Assembly: GCA_012523185.1 (NCBI GenBank)
Contig: JAAYIY010000068.1
Location: 1 to 46,367 of the forward strand
Source of the DNA: Clostridiales bacterium
Lineage (GTDB): Bacteria > Bacillota > Clostridia > Oscillospirales > Acutalibacteraceae
Direction of reading: 5' to 3'
Length of the DNA: 46,367 nt
Shown: positions 8,789-17,641 of the stretch, one piece after another
How positions within the stretch are numbered: the first letter of the stretch is position 1
Layout of the letters: each line of letters begins with the position of its first letter
Translations under genes and position numbers: made by a program
The notes under the pieces: generated by a model
Database searches by the model: none
Told to the model about the DNA's origin: nothing
The model's input: only the letters and a program-made list of their open reading frames with translations

Positions 8789-10135
8789 ATGAAAAACTTC
8801 AAAAGGCTTGTTTCTCTCACGCTTTGCGCGGCGGCAATCATCACGCTGCGTGTTTCTGTCTGCGCATCGTCTGTTTCAGATTGGACCGACAGATGGGATG
8901 ACGCCGTTTCGGACGAGTCAGTCGTATCGATAGCCCCGGGAGCGGACGGCGGCGAAATGCGCTTTTGCTGGCTTTCGCCGCTTTCTGAAAAGCAAAAGTT
9001 TATTTACGGCAAATCAGAGGATCTGTCAGACGGATTAAACGCCGAAATTTCACGAGTGCCGACTTTGACCGCACAGTTTTCAAACAGGGTTGCTCTTAAG
9101 GAGCTTGACGAAAACACAAAATATTTTTACAAAGTAAACAGCCGGGAAACGCACTCGTTTACGACAGGTTCTTCAGACATGCTGACCGCTCTTTTCGTGA
9201 CCGACTCACAGATAGGGAGGTCGGGGGATTACAGGCTTGACGAGGTGTTGATTCACGACACGGCAGGCTGGGACACGGCGCTGATGTCGGCGTTGTCAAT
9301 CCGCCCCGACATAAGCCTTATACTTTCGGCAGGCGATCAGGTGGAAATCGGCGCCTCCGAAAAGCAATACAGGGCGTTCCTTGCACCCGATTCCCTGCGC
9401 AGCCTTCCGATAGCCACGACTGTCGGCAACCACGAATTTTACTTCCCATATCTCACATGGCACTTTAACAATCCAAACCGTCACAACGGCGCTCTTTTAA
9501 ACCTTTTGAGCGACAAGGGCTATTACTTTTTGAACGGCGGCGTGCTGTTTGTTGTAATAGACTCAAACAACCCTCTCGCAATCGACCACGAGGCTCTCAT
9601 TGAAAAGGCGGTAAAGTCCCACCCGTCGGCGCGTTGGAGAGTCGTCATGATGCATCACAGCGTTTACAGCTGCGAAAACGGCGATAAAGCTCCGGCGCTC
9701 CGTCAAAAGCTTGCGCCGCTGTTCGACAAATATAACATCAGCCTTGTGCTGAGCGGTCACTCCCACAAATACAGCCGTTCTTATCCCATGCATAACTTCA
9801 ACATTGCGCAAAGCGGCGGCACTGTCTATCTTGAGGGCGGCTGCTGCTCCGGAAGCAATCCAAAGGCGTCACCCGAAGCTCTGCCTTCATATTCGCAAGC
9901 GGGGCATCCTGCGGCGGAGCCTGTTTACAGCGTAATAAGCTTTTCAGATGAAGAAATCAAGATTGAGACATATGCAGTGCGCGACGGCGGCGAGACGCTT
10001 GTGGACAGCGGAAACGTCTCATGTTTTGAGCGCGACGACTCAAGCGCGCGCATGAGCGGCGTTGCCGCGGCAATATACAAAGCGATATCAAAGCTCCTCG
10101 AAATAAAAAGAAGCATTTTTGACATCTTGAGATAA
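8789..10135 (+). CDS. Secreted metallophosphoesterase, purple acid phosphatase-like
   Basis: A 448-residue exported protein. Residues 1-27 form a signal peptide (basic MKNFKR, hydrophobic core, cleavage near VCASS). Residues of about 40-125 resemble the fibronectin-III-like N-terminal domain of purple acid phosphatases. The calcineurin-like catalytic domain follows: FVTDSQIG, LSAGDQVE, VGNHEFY, MMHHSVYS and SGHSHKYSR supply the metal ligands. The C-terminus is amphipathic (YKAISKLLEIKRSIFDILR) with no LPxTG or W-rich tail. It probably releases phosphate from extracellular organic phosphate, but the substrate is unknown. The ribosome-binding site AGAGGGCGG lies at 8773-8780, between the gene and the MITE hairpin. 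Confidence 0.85.
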   Translation: MKNFKRLVSLTLCAAAIITLRVSVCASSVSDWTDRWDDAVSDESVVSIAPGADGGEMRFCWLSPLSEKQKFIYGKSEDLSDGLNAEISRVPTLTAQFSNRVALKELDENTKYFYKVNSRETHSFTTGSSDMLTALFVTDSQIGRSGDYRLDEVLIHDTAGWDTALMSALSIRPDISLILSAGDQVEIGASEKQYRAFLAPDSLRSLPIATTVGNHEFYFPYLTWHFNNPNRHNGALLNLLSDKGYYFLNGGVLFVVIDSNNPLAIDHEALIEKAVKSHPSARWRVVMMHHSVYSCENGDKAPALRQKLAPLFDKYNISLVLSGHSHKYSRSYPMHNFNIAQSGGTVYLEGGCCSGSNPKASPEALPSYSQAGHPAAEPVYSVISFSDEEIKIETYAVRDGGETLVDSGNVSCFERDDSSARMSGVAAAIYKAISKLLEIKRSIFDILR

Positions 10136-10330
10136 TAGCGGCAGGTACGGCACAGCGCCGTAGGAACGCGGCGTGAAAACAACCGCAATAAGCGGCGTGA
10201 GCTGAAAATGCGCCGTCAAGTCCTGTCTGCAAACAAACTTGTGTTTAAAGAAAGTTTTCTCAACACAACACCGCGGGCTATTGTTGCGCTTGCTTGGGAA
10301 TTAAGTTTGGAAATATTAAGCAAAAAATAA
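10136..10330. other. Intergenic stretch with possible MITE relic
   Basis: No gene was seen. Within it, 10266-10296 reads ACAACACCGCG followed after a short gap by TGTTGCGCTTGCTTG. This matches two separated blocks of the left part of the full MITE (CAACACCGCG and TGTTGCACGCTTGCTTG) with the intervening bases lost. It may be an old, decayed copy, but the matches are short. The rest (GC-rich, with repeated CGGC words at 10140-10210) shows no convincing structure. Confidence 0.35.
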
Positions 10331-10359
10331 TTGATTCTTAAGGAATTATGTGTTAATAT
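10331..10359 (+). promoter_or_regulatory. Predicted promoter of the giant surface-protein gene
   Basis: TTGATT (10331-10336), a 17-bp spacer, and TAATAT (10354-10359) in an AT-rich stretch. It would give a leader of about 160 nt that includes the two hairpins at 10424-10489. Confidence 0.4.
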
Positions 10360-10423
10360 ATTAATACTGCATGCCAAGATTTGGCGGAAGTTGTCCGATT
10401 TCCGCAATTTCTTGTTAATTCAT

Positions 10424-10489
10424 GGTTTTTTAAAAGATGTGTTCAAAACCTTTTTTAAAAAACCGGACGATTTTATTTCTTAAATCGTC
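10424..10489 (+). promoter_or_regulatory. Two consecutive hairpins in the 5' leader
   Basis: GGTTTTTTAAAA (10424-10435) is perfectly complementary to TTTTAAAAAACC (10453-10464). Immediately after it, GACGATTT (10466-10473) pairs with AAATCGTC (10482-10489). The second stem ends about 20 nt before the AAAGGGG ribosome-binding site at 10508-10514. The position suggests leader-level control or an upstream terminator, but neither stem matches a riboswitch I recognise. Confidence 0.5.
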
Positions 10490-10525
10490 TTGTAATAGAA
10501 GTGAAAAAAAGGGGCTGTCAAAAGT

Positions 10526-13500
10526 ATGAAAAGGTCATTGAAATCGTTTTTGGCAATTTTTTTGGCGTTTGCAATGTTATTCGGCGGTGCGCCCGCGGGC
10601 GCGCTTGCGGCTTTGCCGAGTCGGCTCGGCGGTCTGACGGCAAACGCGGTGGATCAATTCGGCTGCATGGACGCGGACACCGTTCCCGTCACAGGTGTTT
10701 CACTTAATGAGAACAGCCTGTCGATTGCGACCGGCGGGACGGCGCAGTTAACAGCCGAGGTCTCGCCCGCCGACGCCACAGACAAGTCGATTGCTTGGTC
10801 ATCAAGCAGCGCCGCCGCCACTGTGGACGAAAACGGCCTTGTGACGGCAATCTCCCCCGGCACGGCGACTATAACAGTCACCACGACAGACGGCGGATTC
10901 ACCGACGAATGCGAAGTCACGGTGACACCTGTCGAGCTTTCAAGGATAGAGATAAAAACGCTTCCCGACAAGACAAGCTACTTTGTGGGCGACACTCTTG
11001 ACACGACGGGGCTGACAATAAAAGCGGTGTTCAGCAACGGCACGGAGCAGACAATCACATCGGGCTTTGATTGTTCCCCGACATCCCTCACATCCGCCGG
11101 CGCAAAGACAATCACCGTTTCTTACGGCGGCAAAGACTGCACATTCCTGGTTACAGTAACGGACGTCACACTGACATCAATAGAGCTGCTGTCAGAGCCG
11201 CTTAAGACAGTTTATTATGTCGGCGACACCCTTGACACGACGGGGCTGACTATAAAGGCTATATTTAATAACGACACAGACGTGACTGTGACAGGCGGCT
11301 TCACTTGCTCGCCCATGGAGCTTAACACGGCAGGCACACAGGAAATTACAGTCAAATACGGCGGCAAAACCTGCACTTTTGACGTCACTGTTTCAGAGGC
11401 GGAGCTTACGGAAATCGAAGTCGAGACACAGCCGGAAAAAACAACATACTATGCGGACGAAACTCTTGATACAACGGGTCTGACAATAAAGGCGACATTC
11501 AGCAACGGCTCGGAGCAGATAATCACGAGCGGCTTTGACTGTTCGCCCATGCTGCTGAACACAGCAGGCACACAGGAAATCACAGTCACATACAACAGCA
11601 TGATTTGCACATTTGACGTTGAGGTTACCGCCATCGAATTGACAAGCTTAGCCGTCGAAACATTGCCGGACAAGACTATATATGACATCGGCGACACTCT
11701 TGACACGACAGGGCTTTCGCTGAAGGCAACATACAACAACGGCGACACGCAGATAATCACATCGGGCTTTACCTGCTCGCCTATGGAGCTTAACACGGCA
11801 GGCACGCGGACAATTTCCGTATCCTACAGTGTCAAGGTCTGCTCATTTACCGTCACTGTCAGAAAGATTGAGGCAAACAGATTCACAATAGCCGCGATAC
11901 CTGATCAGACATACACAGGTCTTCAGATAAAGCCGTTTCTCACGATTAAATACAACAACATAACACTGTCGCCCGTCACTGATTACACAGTGACTTACGT
12001 AAGCAACACAGATGTCGGCTCCGCGTCTGCTGTTGTTACCGGCATCGGCAGGTTTTCGGGCACAAGCACGGTCGTTTTTCGGATCCTGCCGCGAGACATA
12101 TCCCGCGCAATCTCCGACGGCATTCCTTATCAAGGGTACACGGGCAGCGAAATCATGCCCGAGCTTTCGATTCATGACAACGGCTATGCGCTTGTGCGCG
12201 GCACGGATTATGAGGTTTCATATTCTGACAACGTCGCGATAGGCACGGCGACAATTACAATAGACGGCAAGGGCAACTACAAAGGCACAAAGTCTGCATA
12301 TTTCCAAATCGTCAGCACGTTTGAGCCGACATTTACAGTGGGTGAAATCGCCGACCAAAAATACACAGGTTTCGGCATCAGCCCGCCTGTTAGCGCATAT
12401 TCAAAAAACAATGTCGAAAGCCTCACAGACACAGTCGATTATGTGACGGATTACCGCGCGAACACGCTTCCGGGCATGGCGGCGGCATCTGTCGGCGGCA
12501 TCGGCAATCACAGAGGCGTAGTCGATAAGGGATTTATCATATTAACAGAAAGCATATTGGCGGCGCAAGCCGACGACATTCCGGACATGACAAAAACAGG
12601 CGGAGCGCTCAAGCCAACGCCCGTTCTGACATACAAGGGCAGGCAGCTTGTCATGGGTGTAGATTTCACAGCCGAATATTCAAACAACATCGAGCCCGGA
12701 ACAGCGACTGTAACAATAATAGGCGACGGCGGCTTTGACGGAACACGCACGATTAACTTCAACATAACAGAAAACACCGCCAATTTCACAGTGGACACAA
12801 TCCCGGACCAGGTTTACACAGGCGGAGCTTTAATGCCGCCGGTCATTGTCAGGGACGGCTTTGCCGTTCTAAAGGTCAATGTCAATTACAAAGTGGCGTA
12901 CACTTTTAATATTGATGCCGGATACGCTGTCGCGACGGTAACGGGCATAGGCGGCCACAGCGGCACATTCACAGTTGTTTTCCGCATACTTTGCGCTTCC
13001 ATAGAAGCCGCTGAAATCCCGTCAATTCCCGACACAGTGTTTTCAAACAGCAAAGTCACGCCGGACTTCAGCGATATTGTTATCACTTACGGCGGCGCGG
13101 TTCTTGAGCCAAACATTGACTTTAAGGCGGAGGTCTACAACAATTACAACGCCGGTGCAGCGGCAGTAATCATCATCGGCATAGGCAACTTCAGCGGCAT
13201 GGCGCAACGATTCTTTAACATCGCGCAGGCGTCTGTCAACGACTTCGAGATTGACACGATAAACGACGTTATATATACGGGCGCGGCGATAGCTCCGGCT
13301 TTCGGCGTCAGCTTCGGCGGAATATCGCTTCGAGCCGGCATAGATTACACTGTGACGATTGCGGATAACATCGACGTCGGCACGGCGACGGTGCATATCG
13401 TCGGGATCGGGAACTATACAGGAGCAAGACAGGTAACCTTTAAAATCAAGCCTGCGGACGCTGCGGGCTTTGACGTGACAGCAATACAGGACATGAATTA

Positions 13501-14659
13501 TACAGGTCTTGCCATAATGCCGACAACCGCCGTAAAGTTCGGCGATATGCTGCTGACACAGAACGTTGACTACAAGGCGGAATACACAAACAACATTAAC
13601 GCGGGCACCGCGACGATGATAATATCGGGTATCGGCAATTTTGCGGGCGTCAAGCAGATCACATTCACAATCAAACCGGCAGAGGCTGAAAGTGTTTTTG
13701 CCGCTCCAATCCCCGATCTCACATACGACGGCAGCGCACAGACACCCGGAGTTTACTTAGCGTTCAACGGTATGTCGCTTGAGCTCGGCAAAGATTTTAC
13801 AACGACATACACAAACAACATTAACGCGGGCACCGCGACTGTGACAATAACCGGCAAGGGCAACTACACCGGCACAAAGCAAGTCGCCTTTGTCATCAGT
13901 CATGCCGACGCTTCCCTTTTTGCCGCCGCGCCAATTCCCGACTATGTATACAGCGGCACGGCGACTGCCCCTGCGGTGTCACTGACGTTTAACGGAACGC
14001 CGCTTACTCTCGGCGTTGACTATACCGTCATATACACAAACAACATCAACGCGGGCACGGCGACTGTGACAATAACGGGCATCGGCAACTACACCGGCAC
14101 AAAGCAGGTCAATTACAAAATAAAGCAAGCGGATGCCGCCGATTTTGTCATCTCTCCCATACCGAACGTTATATACACGGGGAGGGCGTTCACGCCAACT
14201 GTCAGCGTGACCTTCAACGGCAGAATAATGACCCTCGGCATTGATTACACAGTGGAATACACAAACAACATTAATATCGGCACGGCGACTGTTTTTATAA
14301 CGGGAAAAGGCAATTTTTCAAGAACAACATCTGTTACGTTTGAAATATTAATAATACCCGTTGATTCAATCTCACTTGACTACAAAGAGCTGAGCCTCAT
14401 TTACAGAAACAGCCAAAGCCTTACGGTGACATTCAGCCCCGCCGACGCGACAATCAAAAATGTCACATGGACGTCAAGCGATACAAGTGTTGCAACTGTC
14501 GACGCGAACGGCAAAGTTACGGCGAAGGGCAGGGGTACGGCGACAATCACCGCAACGAGCGAGGACGGCGGGTATAAGGCAACCTGCAACGTCACAGTCA
14601 CTTATGTGTGGTGGCAGTGGCTGATTAAAATTCTGCTGTTCGGGTGGATTTGGTACTAA
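10526..14659 (+). CDS. Giant secreted Ig-like/beta-repeat surface protein with W-rich C-terminal tail
   Basis: A 1377-residue exported protein. It has a signal peptide (residues 1 to about 29, ending GALA), one Big_2-type Ig domain (about 56-137), four about 78-residue Ig-like (Big_3-type) repeats (about 138-450) containing DTTGL and a cysteine pair (e.g. FDCSP and CTFLV) that could form a disulfide, and eleven about 75-residue beta repeats (about 450-1275) with YTG, GxDYTV, TNNIxxGTATV and GxGNYxGTK. A second Big_2 domain follows (about 1276-1358), then the terminal tail WWQWLIKILLFGWIWY ending at the stop codon. There is no LPxTG, SLH or choline-binding module. It is probably an extended adhesin or stalk at the cell surface. 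The ribosome-binding site AAAGGGG is 11 nt before the ATG. The last repeats are most alike, suggesting recent duplication. Confidence 0.9.
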   Translation: MKRSLKSFLAIFLAFAMLFGGAPAGALAALPSRLGGLTANAVDQFGCMDADTVPVTGVSLNENSLSIATGGTAQLTAEVSPADATDKSIAWSSSSAAATVDENGLVTAISPGTATITVTTTDGGFTDECEVTVTPVELSRIEIKTLPDKTSYFVGDTLDTTGLTIKAVFSNGTEQTITSGFDCSPTSLTSAGAKTITVSYGGKDCTFLVTVTDVTLTSIELLSEPLKTVYYVGDTLDTTGLTIKAIFNNDTDVTVTGGFTCSPMELNTAGTQEITVKYGGKTCTFDVTVSEAELTEIEVETQPEKTTYYADETLDTTGLTIKATFSNGSEQIITSGFDCSPMLLNTAGTQEITVTYNSMICTFDVEVTAIELTSLAVETLPDKTIYDIGDTLDTTGLSLKATYNNGDTQIITSGFTCSPMELNTAGTRTISVSYSVKVCSFTVTVRKIEANRFTIAAIPDQTYTGLQIKPFLTIKYNNITLSPVTDYTVTYVSNTDVGSASAVVTGIGRFSGTSTVVFRILPRDISRAISDGIPYQGYTGSEIMPELSIHDNGYALVRGTDYEVSYSDNVAIGTATITIDGKGNYKGTKSAYFQIVSTFEPTFTVGEIADQKYTGFGISPPVSAYSKNNVESLTDTVDYVTDYRANTLPGMAAASVGGIGNHRGVVDKGFIILTESILAAQADDIPDMTKTGGALKPTPVLTYKGRQLVMGVDFTAEYSNNIEPGTATVTIIGDGGFDGTRTINFNITENTANFTVDTIPDQVYTGGALMPPVIVRDGFAVLKVNVNYKVAYTFNIDAGYAVATVTGIGGHSGTFTVVFRILCASIEAAEIPSIPDTVFSNSKVTPDFSDIVITYGGAVLEPNIDFKAEVYNNYNAGAAAVIIIGIGNFSGMAQRFFNIAQASVNDFEIDTINDVIYTGAAIAPAFGVSFGGISLRAGIDYTVTIADNIDVGTATVHIVGIGNYTGARQVTFKIKPADAAGFDVTAIQDMNYTGLAIMPTTAVKFGDMLLTQNVDYKAEYTNNINAGTATMIISGIGNFAGVKQITFTIKPAEAESVFAAPIPDLTYDGSAQTPGVYLAFNGMSLELGKDFTTTYTNNINAGTATVTITGKGNYTGTKQVAFVISHADASLFAAAPIPDYVYSGTATAPAVSLTFNGTPLTLGVDYTVIYTNNINAGTATVTITGIGNYTGTKQVNYKIKQADAADFVISPIPNVIYTGRAFTPTVSVTFNGRIMTLGIDYTVEYTNNINIGTATVFITGKGNFSRTTSVTFEILIIPVDSISLDYKELSLIYRNSQSLTVTFSPADATIKNVTWTSSDTSVATVDANGKVTAKGRGTATITATSEDGGYKATCNVTVTYVWWQWLIKILLFGWIWY

Positions 14660-14671
14660 GACGCTTGACAG

Positions 14672-14707
14672 TGATAAGCCCCTCTTGATTGGAGGGGAAT
14701 TTATCCC
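14672..14707 (+). terminator. Predicted terminator after the giant surface-protein gene
   Basis: CCCCTC (14679-14684), loop, GAGGGG (14692-14697), followed by AATTTAT. Outer bases GATAA/TTATC can extend the stem. The T-tract is weak. Confidence 0.5.
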
Positions 14708-14787
14708 GTTCGGTGTTTTGATATCGTATTCATTTGAGTGTGGAGCCAACCGCCTAAAGCAAAGGCGCTCCGAGGCGCAGACATTTC

Positions 14788-14806
14788 GGCAAACATTTTA
14801 AAGCAA
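14788..14806 (+). repeat. 19-bp direct repeat, left copy
   Basis: GGCAAACATTTTAAAGCAA is repeated exactly at 15359-15377. The two copies flank the zinc-ribbon/DUF898-like gene. Confidence 0.8.
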
Positions 14807-14902
14807 AACCCACATTGTTGTCTACAGAATAATCTTTTCAAAACTTATTGAAGTCTCAGGCAGAGCACGTTAAGACACAAATATAATAAAGGGGTGTTGT
14901 TT

Positions 14903-15313
14903 ATGTATTGTGAAAAATGCGGCAAGGAAATCGCGGACAACGCAATCATGTGTCCTCAGTGTGGGGCAAAACCAAACACGTCAGGCAAAATGTATGCGGA
15001 TAACGGCAATCCCGCTTCCTTTTTTGACGGCGGACTGCTCTCTTATTTAGGGTGGCTCTTTCTCGGGTCACTTATAACCACTGTTACTTTGGGGATTTGT
15101 TTCCCTTGGGCTATTTGTATGGTTTATGGTTGGAAAATTAACCATACAGTAATAGAGGGAAGGCGTTTAAAATTTAACGGTTCGGCGGTCAGTTTGTTCG
15201 GAAATTGGATTTTGTGGTTGCTGCTTATCATAATTACTTTTGGAATCTATTCGTTTTGGGTAGGCATTTCACTTGAAAAGTGGAAAGTGAAAAACACCGC
15301 ATTTGCGGACTGA
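14903..15313 (+). CDS. Zinc-ribbon membrane protein, DUF898-like
   Basis: A 136-residue protein starting at the ATG at 14903, since AAAGGGG (14888-14894) fits it and an earlier GTG would overlap that site. The N-terminus is a four-cysteine zinc ribbon (MYCEKCGKEIADNAIMCPQCG). After a short linker come two hydrophobic regions, about residues 45-75 (LGWLFLGSLITTVTLGICFPWAICMV) and 93-115. Spacing and the words FDGG and GICFPWA resemble DUF898 (YjgN-like) membrane proteins. Function is unknown. The gene is alone and bracketed by 19-bp direct repeats. Confidence 0.75.
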   Translation: MYCEKCGKEIADNAIMCPQCGAKPNTSGKMYADNGNPASFFDGGLLSYLGWLFLGSLITTVTLGICFPWAICMVYGWKINHTVIEGRRLKFNGSAVSLFGNWILWLLLIIITFGIYSFWVGISLEKWKVKNTAFAD

Positions 15314-15358
15314 TAATCGGATTACTTTCGCAACAGCCTTATTCTGCGCCGGCTTTTA

Positions 15359-15377
15359 GGCAAACATTTTAAAGCAA
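15359..15377 (+). repeat. 19-bp direct repeat, right copy
   Basis: Exact copy of 14788-14806, located just after the DUF898-like gene and before the terminator of the convergent EF-G-like gene. Confidence 0.8.
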
Positions 15378-15396
15378 GCCCCGCACAACACGTGAA

Positions 15397-15429
15397 AACC
15401 GCCCCGTTCCGAAAAAGAACGGGGCGGTT
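15397..15429 (-). terminator. Terminator of the EF-G-like gene, possibly bidirectional
   Basis: AACCGCCCCGTTC (15397-15409) pairs perfectly with GAACGGGGCGGTT (15417-15429) across a 7-nt loop. Read on the minus strand, the stem is followed by a short T-run (TTTTCACG). Confidence 0.8.
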
Positions 15430-15476
15430 GAATTTTGCCGTTTTGACCGCAAGCAAAAGGCTGTTTGCGCGGCGGA

Positions 15477-17528
15477 TTATTCTTCTTCCGCGGCCTTTTT
15501 TGCATCCTCGATGACCTTTTGCTGGATATTTGCCGGCGCGTCCTCATAGCGGGCAAACTCGATGCTGAAATAACCTCTGCCGGCAGTGACCGAACGCAAA
15601 ACAGTCGAAAAGTCGCCCATTTCAGCCATCGGAACCTCGGCGACAAGCTCCTGCATCCTCTGCTCTCCGGACGGTCCCATTCCCAGCACCCTGCCGCGGC
15701 GTTTTGTGATGTCGCCCATTATATCGCCAAGATTATCGTCCGGCATATATGCCTTTAAAGTGCCGATAGGCTCAAGTATTGTCGGCGCCGCTTCGGGAAC
15801 GGCGGCCTTGAACGAAATCTGAGCGGCTGTTTTGAAAGCTATTTCTGACGAGTCTACGGGGTGATATGAGCCAAAGTAAAGAGCGGCCTTTATGCCCACC
15901 ATCGGATAGCCGGCAATAAGCCCCTTTGCGATGCTTTCGCGCAGACCCTTTTCGACGGCGGGGAAGTAGTTTTTCGGCACGGCGCCGCCGACGACCTCGT
16001 TTGACGTGAATACAAAGTCCTCCTCGCCCGAGTAAGGCTCGAAACGGATGTAAACGTCGCCGAATTGACCGTGACCGCCTGACTGCTTCTTGTGGCGGCC
16101 CTGTTTTTCGACAGTTTTTCTGATGGTTTCACGATATGCGACCTTTGGAACAGTGAGATCGACCTCAACGCCGAATTTTGACTTGAGCTTTGAGGTGACG
16201 ACGTCAAGGTGCTGCTCGCCGAGGCCTGAAACCACCTGCTCGCGCGTCTCCGGATTTGCTTCATATTTAATTGTCGGATCCTCCTCCATCAGCCTTATCA
16301 GACCTGACGCGACTTTTTCTTCCTCTCCCTTTTTGCGGACTTTGACAGCCATGGAAAGGCACGGCGCCGGGAAGTTGATGCCGGAAAGATTGACAACCCT
16401 CTTGGGGCTGCATATCGTATCGCCCGTGACGACTCCCGAAAGCTTTGTCACAACTCCGATATCTCCGGCGGGAATGGCCGTGGCGTCCTCCTGCTTTCCG
16501 CCCCTCGGGATGATGATCTTGCCCATGCGCTCGCTTTCGCCTGTGCGCGCGCAATAGGCGGGCTCGTCGGCAGAAATCCTGCCTGACACAACCTTGAAAA
16601 ATGACATCTTTCCGACGAACGGATCGGCAATTGTCTTAAAGCATATGGCGGCAAGCGGCTCGTTTTCGTCGCATTTTATATCGCCCTCTCCGGCATATCC
16701 GGCAGCGTCGGGCGCGTATTCGGCGATTCCGTCAAGAAGAAGATCGACGGCGTCGGTCATGTAGCCGGAGCAGGCAAAGACGGGATAGATGATGTCGGCG
16801 GCGACTCCGGAGGAAATGCCTCTTTTGATTTCCTCGGGCGTGAACTCCTCTCCCTCAAAGAACTTCTCCATAAGCTCCTCGTCGGCATTGGCTATCGCCT
16901 CGTTAAACATATCTTTCATTTCGGCAATCCTTGCGTCTTCCGGGACGGCGATTTCCGCCGCCTTGCCGTTTGAGTATATATAAGCCTTGTTTGTGGCAAG
17001 GTTAACATATGCCTTGACGACATCGCCCTCCATGTATGGTATCACGACGGGGCAAAGCTCCGTATCGTGAACCGCCTTAAGGGCTTCAAAGGTCTTGTAA
17101 AAGTCTGTGTGTTCCGCGTCGCAGCGGGTTATGGCAAACATTTTCGCAATGCCTCTTTGCTTTGCGGCGCGAAAAGCCTTTTCGGCTCCGACGTCGTATT
17201 CAGTCCCGGCAGCGGCGACAATAAGCGCGCACTCGGCCGCTCGGACGCCCTCGATTAAGCCCCCGGCAAAGTCAAAAAGCCCCGGAGTGTCGATGATGTT
17301 TACCTTGATGTCCTTCCACTCAAGCGGCGCTACCGCGGCGGAAACAGACGCCTTGCGCCTTTTTTCCTCGGCGTCGAAATCAAGCGTCGTGTTGCTGTCC
17401 GCCACCCTGCCCAGCCTTTCGGTGGCCTTGGCAAGGTAAAGCATCGCCTCGGCGAGCGTCGTCTTGCCCCTGCCGCCGTGTCCCGTGACCGCAATGTTCC
17501 TGATGTTTTTCGCGTTATAAACCTTCAA
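15477..17528 (-). CDS. Elongation factor G-like translational GTPase
   Basis: A 683-residue EF-G paralogue of the FusA2-like group common in Clostridia. The P-loop GHGGRGKTTLAEAML and G3 DTPGLFDFAGG are clear. The G4 position reads ITRCDAEH where canonical EF-G has NKMD, so nucleotide specificity may be relaxed. The later EF-G domains are intact (GQFGDVYIRFEP; HPVDSSEIAFKTAAQISFK; SGEQRMQELVAEVPMAEM). The start is a TTG at 17528-17526 because AAGGAGG lies 7 nt upstream and the EF-G match begins there; upstream in-frame residues are unrelated. It is transcribed alone from its own promoter. The precise role is unknown, probably an accessory ribosome factor. Confidence 0.88.
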   Translation of the reverse strand: MKVYNAKNIRNIAVTGHGGRGKTTLAEAMLYLAKATERLGRVADSNTTLDFDAEEKRRKASVSAAVAPLEWKDIKVNIIDTPGLFDFAGGLIEGVRAAECALIVAAAGTEYDVGAEKAFRAAKQRGIAKMFAITRCDAEHTDFYKTFEALKAVHDTELCPVVIPYMEGDVVKAYVNLATNKAYIYSNGKAAEIAVPEDARIAEMKDMFNEAIANADEELMEKFFEGEEFTPEEIKRGISSGVAADIIYPVFACSGYMTDAVDLLLDGIAEYAPDAAGYAGEGDIKCDENEPLAAICFKTIADPFVGKMSFFKVVSGRISADEPAYCARTGESERMGKIIIPRGGKQEDATAIPAGDIGVVTKLSGVVTGDTICSPKRVVNLSGINFPAPCLSMAVKVRKKGEEEKVASGLIRLMEEDPTIKYEANPETREQVVSGLGEQHLDVVTSKLKSKFGVEVDLTVPKVAYRETIRKTVEKQGRHKKQSGGHGQFGDVYIRFEPYSGEEDFVFTSNEVVGGAVPKNYFPAVEKGLRESIAKGLIAGYPMVGIKAALYFGSYHPVDSSEIAFKTAAQISFKAAVPEAAPTILEPIGTLKAYMPDDNLGDIMGDITKRRGRVLGMGPSGEQRMQELVAEVPMAEMGDFSTVLRSVTAGRGYFSIEFARYEDAPANIQQKVIEDAKKAAEEE

Positions 17529-17612
17529 AGTAGTTCCTCCTTGATTTTTCTGTTTATCAAATCCCGTAAGTAAACAAAAGATTAAATGATAACAGCTCAC
17601 AGTATCTTGAAA

Positions 17613-17641
17613 ATTATATCATAATGTTTAGTTTTTTTCAA
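17613..17641 (-). promoter_or_regulatory. Predicted sigma-A promoter of the EF-G-like gene
   Basis: On the minus strand: TTGAAA (17641-17636), 17-bp spacer, TATAAT (17618-17613), with a TG extended -10. This is close to consensus. Confidence 0.75.

Noticed and set aside
11880..14350. Tandem DNA repeats as a non-coding satellite
   Set aside because: The periodicity of about 225 bp is in frame and matches the 75-residue protein repeats of the giant surface protein.
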